A DNA stretch of 64,000 nucleotides from Paenibacillus doosanensis (lineage in GTDB: Bacteria; Bacillota; Bacilli; Paenibacillales; NBRC-103111), in NCBI RefSeq assembly GCF_025060755.1, contig NZ_JANYUY010000006.1, positions 1-64,000 of the forward strand, read 5' to 3'. A program made the translations under genes and the position numbers. Below, piece by piece: positions 55,953 through 62,668 of this stretch (its first letter is position 1; every line of letters begins with the position of its first letter). A model generated the notes under the pieces. That model was not told the origin of the DNA, did no database searches, and saw nothing but the letters and a program-made list of their open reading frames with translations.

Positions 55953-56927
55953 ATGAAACTGATCGCATTTCTGCGTAAAAACAGCTTCGTGCTGCTGCTC
56001 ATCGCCGTCTTCGTCCTGTCGGATGTACTCCTCAGTCTATGGGACCCGATGGTGACGTCGCGGCGCTTTTATAAGAACGACTTTACCAAAACGCTCTATC
56101 ACCACGATTGGGTGGATCACGGCCCCGTGTTTTTCGGCAATTCGGCGGTGACCGGAGCGTATATCGAAGACCAGTCCCAGTCCAAGCTCGTCGAGATGGG
56201 GCTGTCCTACGGCAAGCTGACCGATCTGAAGCCGATTTTGGAGCGGCAGCTGTACCATGTGGACCGCGAGCTGGTCATCGGGATCGACGTCCATACGATG
56301 ATCGACAGTCTCGACACGGACCCGACCTACCAGTGGTTCAAGCCCTGGTACCAGCCTTATGTGTATACGTATCGCGATTATTTCCGGGATTCGGGAGCCG
56401 AGCTTGGCTGCCAGCTGTACCAAGGCTTCTTGATACAGGATGCTTTAAAACTGCAGGCCTGCACGCGCTTTCCCGAGACGGTCGAGCTCAGCAAGACGAA
56501 TCCGCTGGCGTATCAGCCGCGCTGGATCGATAAAGAGCTGTATTTCGGCCAACAAACCGACGATCAGCTGAAGACGAAATGGGCGGAATACGATCAGCGC
56601 TTCGGCTGGATGACACTGAAGGATTTTCAGGGGAATCTGGACGCTCTGGATTGGGTGCTGGCCTACGCCAAAGAGCATAACCTTCAGGTGCGCGTGATCT
56701 GGATGCCGTGGAACAAGGCTTACGAGCTGCCGCGGTACATGCCTGCGCTGCAGCAGGCCGTTAACGACCGTCTGGCCAAGTACAACGTCCCTGTGCTCGA
56801 TTTACTGCAAGGCTTCGACAAGAAGTATTTCCACGATCTCGTTCACTTAAGCCGTCAGGAAGGCGCACCGGTGTTTACGAAGGAGGTTGACGCATGGCTC
56901 CTTTCGCTCGCAAAATCATCGAAGTGA
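55953..56927 (+). CDS. Membrane-anchored SGNH-fold protein (DltD-like)
   Basis: The 324 residues include one N-terminal transmembrane helix (about 10-28) and an external SGNH hydrolase-like domain. The catalytic serine is S64 in FFGNSAVTGAY. The Asp-x-x-His pair is D295-H298 in HDLVHLSRQEGA. GIDVHTMIDSL (110-120) follows as a core strand. This is the topology and triad of DltD, the extracellular partner that moves D-alanine to teichoic acid. The protein is shorter than DltD and only distantly similar. The ribosome site is weak, so translational coupling to the ligase gene is likely; the small DltX-like frame overlaps its 3' end by 34 bases. Confidence 0.87.
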   Translation: MKLIAFLRKNSFVLLLIAVFVLSDVLLSLWDPMVTSRRFYKNDFTKTLYHHDWVDHGPVFFGNSAVTGAYIEDQSQSKLVEMGLSYGKLTDLKPILERQLYHVDRELVIGIDVHTMIDSLDTDPTYQWFKPWYQPYVYTYRDYFRDSGAELGCQLYQGFLIQDALKLQACTRFPETVELSKTNPLAYQPRWIDKELYFGQQTDDQLKTKWAEYDQRFGWMTLKDFQGNLDALDWVLAYAKEHNLQVRVIWMPWNKAYELPRYMPALQQAVNDRLAKYNVPVLDLLQGFDKKYFHDLVHLSRQEGAPVFTKEVDAWLLSLAKSSK

Positions 56928-57004
56928 TCGTCTATGCGGCGATGCTGATCATGGTCCTGATCTATTTTACCGGCAAAGGCATCTTTATTTACGAAGGATT
57001 TTAA
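56894..57004 (+). CDS. DltX-like microprotein ending in FIYEGF
   Basis: A 36-codon frame starts at ATG 56894 with AGGAGG seven bases upstream, overlapping the DltD-like gene in another frame. The peptide is MAPFARKIIE followed by one transmembrane helix (VIVYAAMLIMVLIYF, about 11-25) and the C-terminus GKGIFIYEGF. DltX proteins of teichoic-acid D-alanylation have exactly this plan: one helix and a conserved FIYNEF-like end whose tyrosine relays the acyl group. Here Y33 would be the acceptor. It is below the size cut-off of most gene callers and is easily missed. Position between the SGNH and MBOAT genes strengthens the call. Confidence 0.85.
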   Translation: MAPFARKIIEVIVYAAMLIMVLIYFTGKGIFIYEGF

Positions 57005-57038
57005 CGCTGCAAGCTTCCTGCGGGAAGCTTTAAAAGCG
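57005..57038 (+). repeat. Stem-loop between the DltX-like and MBOAT genes
   Basis: AAGCTTCC (57011-57018) and GGAAGCTT (57023-57030) form an 8-bp stem with a 4-base loop, extended by CGCT/AGCG flanks. The bases after it are TAAAAGCG, so it is not a clear terminator. It may tune expression of the MBOAT gene. Confidence 0.5.
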
Positions 57039-57113
57039 TGGTGAAAAAGCGAGCGGAAACCTCTATCGACCGCAGACCGCGAATAAATCACCACACTTCT
57101 AAGGAGTAAACCT

Positions 57114-58265
57114 ATGTTTTATATGAACATGAACGCGGTTATGGCCATGATCGGCATGATCATTATTTTGGCTCTCACCCGTTGGTGGCCGCATAACAAG
57201 CGCTATTTGCTGCTGGCGTTCAACCTCTGTTTCTTGCTCTTGTTCAGCAAGAAGCTTTTTCTCTTTTATATCGTGTATACGGTGATCAACTATATTTGTT
57301 TCCTGTGGCTGTGCTACACGAAGAAGTGGCGCAAAGGCGGCTTCATCGCCCTGATCGTGCTCAACGTCGCGGCGGTATCGGGTATCCGGCTGCTAGGTAT
57401 GGAGGCTTCGGAGCATCCTTTGTTTGACGCCGTCATCGCGCTGACGTTGATTTATAATGTGCTCAAGGTCATCGACTCGCATTATTTCGCCTACTTCTTC
57501 GGCAAGGACGCCAAGGCCAAAATCACGGATTACATGAACTACATCCTGTTCGTGCCGACGTTCACCTCCGGTCCGATTCTGAAGTTCCGCGATTTTATGG
57601 CCGACACCAAAAAGCCCTACCGAGTGAACGCAGACCAGGTAGAGGAAGGCATCAAGCGGATTATTCTCGGTCTGTTCAAGAAGCTCGTCATCGTAACCTG
57701 GATGACCGACATCTTCCATCACGTGCAGGATCAGGAGCTGTATACGCAGCAATCGATCTTTTTGATGATTTGGTTCTATATCATGCTGTTCTTCGATTTC
57801 TCCGGTTATTCGGACATCGCCGTCGGCTTTGGCCGTCTGATGGGCTATACGATCCCGGAAAACTTCAAAAAACCGTTCCAATCGCCCACCCTTACGCAAT
57901 TTTGGCGCAATTGGCATGCGACGCTCGGCGACTGGTTCCGCGATCATATCTTCATGTTCTTCTCGCGCCAAGCTCCGACACGCTGGATGGGCGCAGGGTT
58001 GTCGATTCTGATTATGGTCTTGATCGGCCTATGGCACGGCTTCGGCTGGATCTACTTTTTTTACGGCCTATATCACGGTATTGTCATTGCGATCGAAACG
58101 CTGCTGGGCAAATCGACGGTGAACAAGAAGAAAGTGTCCCGTGCCTACTTCCTCGGGCGCTGCGCGCTGACGCAAGCGATAGTAACCGTCTCCGTCGTCG
58201 TCTATAGCGGCAGTACCGATACGGTGCTGAAAATTTACCGCGGTCTGCTGAACTGGCCCTTCTAA
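57114..58265 (+). CDS. MBOAT-family membrane acyltransferase (DltB-like)
   Basis: The 383-residue protein has about ten transmembrane segments and the MBOAT signatures: PTFTSGPILKFRDF (148-161), the FQSPTLTQFWRNWHATLGDWFRDHIF block (255-280, with H268) and the catalytic histidine H308 in IGLWHGFGWIYF. In DltB the histidine faces a central channel through which the acyl group is passed from the cytosolic carrier to DltX. AAGGAG lies seven bases before the ATG, and the gene ends the operon ahead of a terminator. It is somewhat shorter than DltB. Similarity alone cannot exclude O-acetylation, but the carrier protein and DltX-like peptide argue for an amino-acid substrate. Confidence 0.92.
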   Translation: MFYMNMNAVMAMIGMIIILALTRWWPHNKRYLLLAFNLCFLLLFSKKLFLFYIVYTVINYICFLWLCYTKKWRKGGFIALIVLNVAAVSGIRLLGMEASEHPLFDAVIALTLIYNVLKVIDSHYFAYFFGKDAKAKITDYMNYILFVPTFTSGPILKFRDFMADTKKPYRVNADQVEEGIKRIILGLFKKLVIVTWMTDIFHHVQDQELYTQQSIFLMIWFYIMLFFDFSGYSDIAVGFGRLMGYTIPENFKKPFQSPTLTQFWRNWHATLGDWFRDHIFMFFSRQAPTRWMGAGLSILIMVLIGLWHGFGWIYFFYGLYHGIVIAIETLLGKSTVNKKKVSRAYFLGRCALTQAIVTVSVVVYSGSTDTVLKIYRGLLNWPF

Positions 58266-58288
58266 AGTCAGCTTCGCCGCCTGTGTAA

Positions 58289-58328
58289 AAAAGAGTCCTC
58301 GTTCTCTTCGGGAACGACAGACTCTTTT
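58289..58328 (+). terminator. Bidirectional terminator after the MBOAT gene
   Basis: AAAGAGTC..CTCGTTC pairs with GAACGA..GACTCTTT around a TCTTCGG loop, with T-runs on both strands. It ends the Dlt-like operon and the convergent small-gene pair at 58332-58885. Confidence 0.88.
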
Positions 58329-58331
58329 TGT

Positions 58332-58553
58332 TTAATATAGGGCCAGATAGCGCTTTCCTGAATTCTCCTTCGAATACAAATAGGCCTCCGTGCCGATAAC
58401 CTCAATTCGTTCCAAAGCCGTCAAATCAAAAGTACCGCCCTGTCCCTCAACCCCATTTGTTGCTTTCAATGCCTGTATGAGCTGTGGAATCATCTTATGA
58501 TCGCTTGAGACGAAAGTGACCGGAATGTCCTTCTCATTAACCCGGATTCTCAA
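58332..58553 (-). CDS. Small protein of unknown function (73 residues)
   Basis: The start is TTG 58553, seven bases after GGAGG, and it overlaps the stop of the next-upstream gene as TTGA. A 109-codon frame extends further up but has no ribosome site and reads through the neighbour. The protein (LRIRVNEKDIPVTFVSSDHKMIPQLIQALKA..., then FDLTALERIEVIGTEAYLY) has alternating beta and alpha segments and no signal or membrane helix. No family is recognised. Confidence 0.65.
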   Translation of the reverse strand: MRIRVNEKDIPVTFVSSDHKMIPQLIQALKATNGVEGQGGTFDLTALERIEVIGTEAYLYSKENSGKRYLALY

Positions 58554-58885
58554 GCTGATTCCTCCTTTTCTAACGCCTTTGCGGCTTCGCCGCCGCCTTG
58601 CTGAAAACCGGAAAATAAAGAGTCCGAACGTTCCAAGCTGTGAGACTGCATGATATTGCATTGAATTTGATTGCTGCTCGATGCCGAAATAAATACGTCG
58701 CCGATATGCTGGTACACTTGGTTCTGATCTTTTTTATGGACGTGTACGTTGCCTGATTTCATATCGATATTTAGCGAAATTTGGTTAGACAACTCGACCA
58801 AGCATGTGGACTTTTTAAAGTGATTTGGGAAACGAAGCCATTGGCCGGAAACCGTTTCAACGATTTGGGTATCTTTGTTATACAT
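58550..58885 (-). CDS. Small protein of unknown function (111 residues)
   Basis: The 111 residues (MYNKDTQIVETVSGQWLRFPNHFKKSTCLVEL...) have a beta-rich N-terminal half and a low-complexity end (SGFQQGGGEAAKALEKEESA). No signal peptide or membrane segment is present. It is translationally coupled to the following 73-residue gene (TTGA overlap), so the two probably work together. No known family is recognised. Promoter not identified; the 299-base gap upstream (58886-59184) has no further gene. Confidence 0.6.
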   Translation of the reverse strand: MYNKDTQIVETVSGQWLRFPNHFKKSTCLVELSNQISLNIDMKSGNVHVHKKDQNQVYQHIGDVFISASSSNQIQCNIMQSHSLERSDSLFSGFQQGGGEAAKALEKEESA

Positions 58886-59184
58886 ATTTGATCCGCCCTC
58901 TCTTCAAAAAGTTATACATCCTGCGATCGACCGACATCGCTGCAACTTGGCTGCTTTATGCACCTCTTTTCTTCTATGGATTATGGCGCCCTTATTATTG
59001 TAATGGATCGCGAGTGCAAAGAAATGGGAACTCTGTCGAGACAACCTGTCGAAGTTTATTTTTTTCCTATGATCAAAATGCACGGCCTCTGTCCTCAACT
59101 TGGACTAGGAGCGGCGGGCAAACAATGATATAATCGGAGTATCGCGTACACGCGTACATTTTACATATTTTCGGAGGTGTCGTC
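58886..59184. other. Divergent intergenic region
   Basis: This region separates two divergent units and should hold both promoters. On the plus strand a -10-like TATAAT lies at 59129-59134, without a convincing -35 box. GGAGGTG precedes the isomerase ATG. I see no gene and no recognisable RNA element. Confidence 0.5.
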
Positions 59185-60153
59185 ATGAAGTTAGGAGTTT
59201 TTACGGTATTATTCGGACAGAAGCCTTTGGAAGAAGCGCTCGACTATATTGCATCCAAAGGCTTGGAAGCAGTTGAAATCGGCACCGGCGGTTATCCGGG
59301 CAACGCACATTGCAATCCGGATGTGCTTCTTTCCGACGACCAAGCATTGAAAGCATTTAAGAAAGCCGTCGAATCGCGCGGTCTGATGATTAGCGCTTTG
59401 AGCTGCCACGCCAATCCGCTGCATCCGCAAAAGGCGATCTCGCAGGAGCACCAGGATCTGATCCTCAAGACGATTCGGCTTGCCGAGAAGCTTGAAGTGC
59501 CTGTCGTGAACACCTTCTCCGGCTGCCCTGGCGACCATGAGGATGCCAAATATCCGAACTGGCCTGTCGCTCCTTGGCCGCCTGATTTCCAAGAAATTTT
59601 GGACTGGCAGTGGGCTAACAAGGTCATTCCTTACTGGACGGAAACGGGCAAATTCGCAGCTGACCACAACGTGAAGATCGGTCTGGAGCTGCATGGAGGT
59701 TTCTCCGTTCATACTCCGGCTACGCTACTTCGTCTGCGTGAAGCCGCGGGAGAAGCGATCGGCGCGAACCTGGACCCAAGCCATATGTGGTGGCAAGGGA
59801 TCGATCCGGTTCAAGCGGTGCAAATTTTGGGCCGTGCCGGTGCGATTCACCACTTCCATGCCAAGGATACGACGATTGACCCGATCAATGTAAACAAGCA
59901 CGGCTTGACCGATATGCAGTCTTATACGGCGATGCTGGACCGCGCTTGGCAGTTCCGTACCGTCGGCTTTGGCCACGATCTGAAAACATGGGCGGATATT
60001 ATCAGCGCGCTTCGTCTGGTCGGCTACGATTATGTGGTCAGCATCGAGCATGAGGACGGTCTGATGTCCGTCGAGGAAGGCTTCACCAAAGCCGTCCAAA
60101 ACCTGGAGCAAGTACTGATCAAAGAGCCGCTTGGAGAAATGTGGTGGGTATAG
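59185..60153 (+). CDS. Sugar phosphate isomerase/epimerase (xylose-isomerase-like TIM barrel)
   Basis: The 322-residue barrel belongs to the IolE/IolI/YcjR-type family. Visible features are GVFTVLFGQKPLEEALDYIASKGLEAVEIGTGG at the N-terminus and metal ligands likely in GLELHGGFSVH, NLDPSHMWWQG, HFHAKD and VSIEHED (Glu, Asp/His, His, Glu). It is expected to bind a divalent metal and convert a keto/aldo sugar or inositol derivative. The gene is alone between its promoter region and a terminator, so no pathway partner indicates its substrate. Confidence 0.88.
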   Translation: MKLGVFTVLFGQKPLEEALDYIASKGLEAVEIGTGGYPGNAHCNPDVLLSDDQALKAFKKAVESRGLMISALSCHANPLHPQKAISQEHQDLILKTIRLAEKLEVPVVNTFSGCPGDHEDAKYPNWPVAPWPPDFQEILDWQWANKVIPYWTETGKFAADHNVKIGLELHGGFSVHTPATLLRLREAAGEAIGANLDPSHMWWQGIDPVQAVQILGRAGAIHHFHAKDTTIDPINVNKHGLTDMQSYTAMLDRAWQFRTVGFGHDLKTWADIISALRLVGYDYVVSIEHEDGLMSVEEGFTKAVQNLEQVLIKEPLGEMWWV

Positions 60154-60183
60154 TACCCTCATCATGTCGGCATACAGCGAAAA

Positions 60184-60218
60184 GCCCTCAGACCACTCGG
60201 TCTGGGGCTTCATTTTTT
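60184..60218 (+). terminator. Rho-independent terminator of the isomerase gene
   Basis: AGCCCTCAGACC / GGTCTGGGGCT stem with a 4-base loop, then TCATTTTTT on the plus strand. Confidence 0.83.
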
Positions 60219-60355
60219 GTCACATTAGAGATCCGCTTATTCTCGTAAGGCATCGAATGACCTTATCTGGCACTCACCGTTAGACATGCGGCTTCCGTTC
60301 TTTTATGTATCCCTGCGGCATGAGCTAAACGGCTTATTGCAATCCCGTTCTCGTG

Positions 60356-60571
60356 TTACAGTTTATCCATCCAGTTCATAACCATTACGACATCCATAAT
60401 CAGGAACACGATCAAGCTAACCGTGCTAAAGCCGATGGCAAATGGGTTCTTTTTCGGCGAAACCAACAGACGGAATACGCCGATAGCAATGACAATGGTA
60501 AACAACATTACAAACGGGTCAAAACCGGTAAATTTGCTCGCTGCTTGCGCTGCCTCTTCAGCCAAAAACAT
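60356..60571 (-). CDS. Small two-helix membrane protein (DUF2759-like)
   Basis: Starting at ATG 60571 (AAGGAGGT eight bases upstream, a near-perfect ribosome site) the protein has 71 residues. Two transmembrane segments are seen (PFVMLFTIVIAIGVFRLLV and AIGFSTVSLIVFLIMDVVMV), separated by the basic turn SPKKNP. It looks like the DUF2759 proteins found across Bacillales, of unknown role. The family call is from memory of pattern and size, so it is moderate. Confidence 0.65.
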   Translation of the reverse strand: MFLAEEAAQAASKFTGFDPFVMLFTIVIAIGVFRLLVSPKKNPFAIGFSTVSLIVFLIMDVVMVMNWMDKL

Positions 60572-60794
60572 CGAGAGACCTCCTTCAGTATACAAAAATG
60601 CTTAATTTCTATCTTATCTTGACTCGTGATGAAGTGCAAGCCATAAATAGGAAGTGTAACAAGTTTGTCAACATTTTTCGCCTTTTTTGCCTTGCTTTTC
60701 CCCATTCTACAGCTTTGAAAAAAAACGTCTTCAATCATAAGCAAATTGTTCAATACCTATAACTAAACCTTATATTACTGTAGGGCAATTCCAA

Positions 60795-60823
60795 TTTACG
60801 TATGATCTGAAAAGTGATACTAT
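60795..60823 (+). promoter_or_regulatory. Promoter of the nitrite/sulfite reductase gene
   Basis: TTTACG (60795-60800), 17 bases, TACTAT (60818-60823). The surrounding gap (60572-60885) has no gene. I see no clear CymR or TnrA box, so regulation by sulfur or nitrogen source is not shown by the sequence. Confidence 0.5.
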
Positions 60824-60885
60824 TAGGGAGATCTTTTTCACACTAAATCAATCGGATTTACCGTTAAGGAGGAGCAATACTAACC

Positions 60886-62496
60886 ATGGCATACGAAGCA
60901 ATTTGGGCCGCCGACCCTTCCAAGATCAACAAATTCGAGCTGGTGAAGCTGGAGAAAGACGGCCTCGACGTGATCCGTACCATCATTGAGAAGTACGCTC
61001 ATGAAGGATATGACTCGATTACGCCTGAAGATATGGATCGCTTCAAATGGGCCGGCGTGTATCAGCAAAAACCGAAGGATGGCCACTTTATGATGCGGGT
61101 TCGCATCAATTCCGGGATCATGACATCGGATCAAGCTCGCGCAATGGCCGATATTGCCAGAGATTACGGGCGCAATCTGGTCGATGTGACCACGAGACAA
61201 GCGATTCAATTCCATTGGCTGCGTGTCGAACATTTACCTGACATCTTTAAACGTCTGGAAGCGGTAGGGTTGTATTCCTACGAAGCATGCGGCGACTGCC
61301 CGCGCACTGTGGTAGGGAACCCGCTCGCCGGCATCGATAAAGATGAGCTGATGGATACGACGGAGCTCGTCAATCAGGTCAACGACTTCTTCTTGATGAA
61401 CCGTGATTTCTCTAACCTCCCACGTAAATATAAAATGTCCATTTCTTCTAATATTTATAACTCCGGTCACGCGGAAATTCAGTGCTTGGCCTTTACTCCG
61501 GCAACCAAAGTAATCGACGGCGTCGACGTGATCGGCTTCCACGCCTGGGTCGGCGGCGGCCTGTCTGCCAAACCTCATCTGGCTAAACAGCTGGATTTGT
61601 TCGTAAAGCCTGAGGACGTGTTAAAAGTGGCGATTGGCGTAACAACCATTTATCGCGATCACGGCTACCGCGAAAAGCGCCATCATGCCCGCCTGAAGTT
61701 CCTTGTCGCCGACTGGGGTCCAGAGAAGTTTAAGGAAAAATTGATCGAGCTGATCGGCGACATGCCTGCCCGCGGCGAAGATAAAATTGCCGGCTGGAAA
61801 GCCGCCTATTTCGACGGGGTTCATCCGCAAAAGCAGGAAGGCTTGAATTATATCGGCCTGAGCGTTCCTGTTGGACGTCTTGATTCGGACGAGCTGACCG
61901 AGCTTGCCCGCATCGCCGATGAGTACGGCAACCGAACCATTCGTACTACCGTATCCCAAAACATTATTCTATCCGGCGTTCCTACGGAAAAAGTGGAAGC
62001 TGCGCTGGCGGAGAAAGTGTTCGAGCGCTTGACGCCGAATCCAAGCCATTTCATGAGCCGTACCGTATCCTGTACCGGCAACGAGTTCTGCAACCTGGCT
62101 GTGGTCGAAACCAAGCAGAGAGCCGTGCTCGTAGCCGAATATTTGGATGCCAACGTTGAATTGGACGAAGAGGTACGGATTCACTTCATCGGCTGCCCGA
62201 ATGCCTGTGGTCAGAAGCATATCGCCGACATCGGCCTGCAAGGCGCGCTGGTAAAAACGCCGGAAGGCATGGTCGATGCCTTTGATATCGCCGTGGGCGG
62301 TATTCTCGGACCGGGAGCCCAATTTAACCAAGTGCTCAAAGGACGCGTGAAAGGCGACAATGTCGGCCCTGTCCTTGCGCAATTGATCTTGTATTATAAA
62401 GAAAACCGCAGCGAAGACGAGACGTTCAATCAATTCGTCAACCGTGTCGGCATTCCGGCTTTCCAGGACAAATTGACCTCCATTCTCGCCTCGTGA
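60886..62496 (+). CDS. Siroheme [4Fe-4S] nitrite/sulfite reductase
   Basis: This 536-residue cytosolic enzyme catalyses six-electron reduction of nitrite to ammonia or of sulfite to sulfide. The [4Fe-4S]-siroheme cysteines are C396 and C402 (SCTGNEFC, C-x5-C) and C437 and C441 (GCPNAC, C-x3-C), with GQKH following. Two ferredoxin-like half domains are visible, and the siroheme-binding VTTRQAIQFHW (101-111) and IRTTVSQNIILSG (352-364). Sequence alone does not separate the two substrates. It is of the single-chain, ferredoxin-dependent type, with no fused NAD(P)H domain and no flavoprotein gene beside it. GGAGG lies before the ATG. Confidence 0.92.
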   Translation: MAYEAIWAADPSKINKFELVKLEKDGLDVIRTIIEKYAHEGYDSITPEDMDRFKWAGVYQQKPKDGHFMMRVRINSGIMTSDQARAMADIARDYGRNLVDVTTRQAIQFHWLRVEHLPDIFKRLEAVGLYSYEACGDCPRTVVGNPLAGIDKDELMDTTELVNQVNDFFLMNRDFSNLPRKYKMSISSNIYNSGHAEIQCLAFTPATKVIDGVDVIGFHAWVGGGLSAKPHLAKQLDLFVKPEDVLKVAIGVTTIYRDHGYREKRHHARLKFLVADWGPEKFKEKLIELIGDMPARGEDKIAGWKAAYFDGVHPQKQEGLNYIGLSVPVGRLDSDELTELARIADEYGNRTIRTTVSQNIILSGVPTEKVEAALAEKVFERLTPNPSHFMSRTVSCTGNEFCNLAVVETKQRAVLVAEYLDANVELDEEVRIHFIGCPNACGQKHIADIGLQGALVKTPEGMVDAFDIAVGGILGPGAQFNQVLKGRVKGDNVGPVLAQLILYYKENRSEDETFNQFVNRVGIPAFQDKLTSILAS

Positions 62497-62536
62497 GAAC
62501 AGCGTCTACCGACGTGACGTCCTTATATAGATAAAC

Positions 62537-62580
62537 GGACAAGAGCCCCTTTCCACCCCGGTGGAGACGGGCTCTTGTCC
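62537..62580 (+). terminator. Strong hairpin after the reductase gene
   Basis: A 12-bp perfect stem GGACAAGAGCCC / GGGCTCTTGTCC encloses an inner TCCACC/GTGGA stem. No T-run follows on the plus strand; on the minus strand GTTTATC follows. It lies between convergent genes and probably blocks transcription from both sides. Confidence 0.65.
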
Positions 62581-62592
62581 GTTGAGAGAGCC

Positions 62593-62632
62593 CAACAGGA
62601 CTGCTTAAGATGCGACTTAGGCAGCCCTGTTG
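62593..62632 (-). terminator. Second hairpin between the reductase and uvrA
   Basis: CAACAGG..CTGC..TTAAG pairs with CTTAG..GCAG..CCTGTTG, a long imperfect stem. It is 36 bases past the uvrA stop. No T-run follows on the minus strand, so termination at this site alone is uncertain. Confidence 0.45.
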
Positions 62633-62668
62633 TATATTCATATGAAGCTCGGTTTAGTCCGGCATCCG

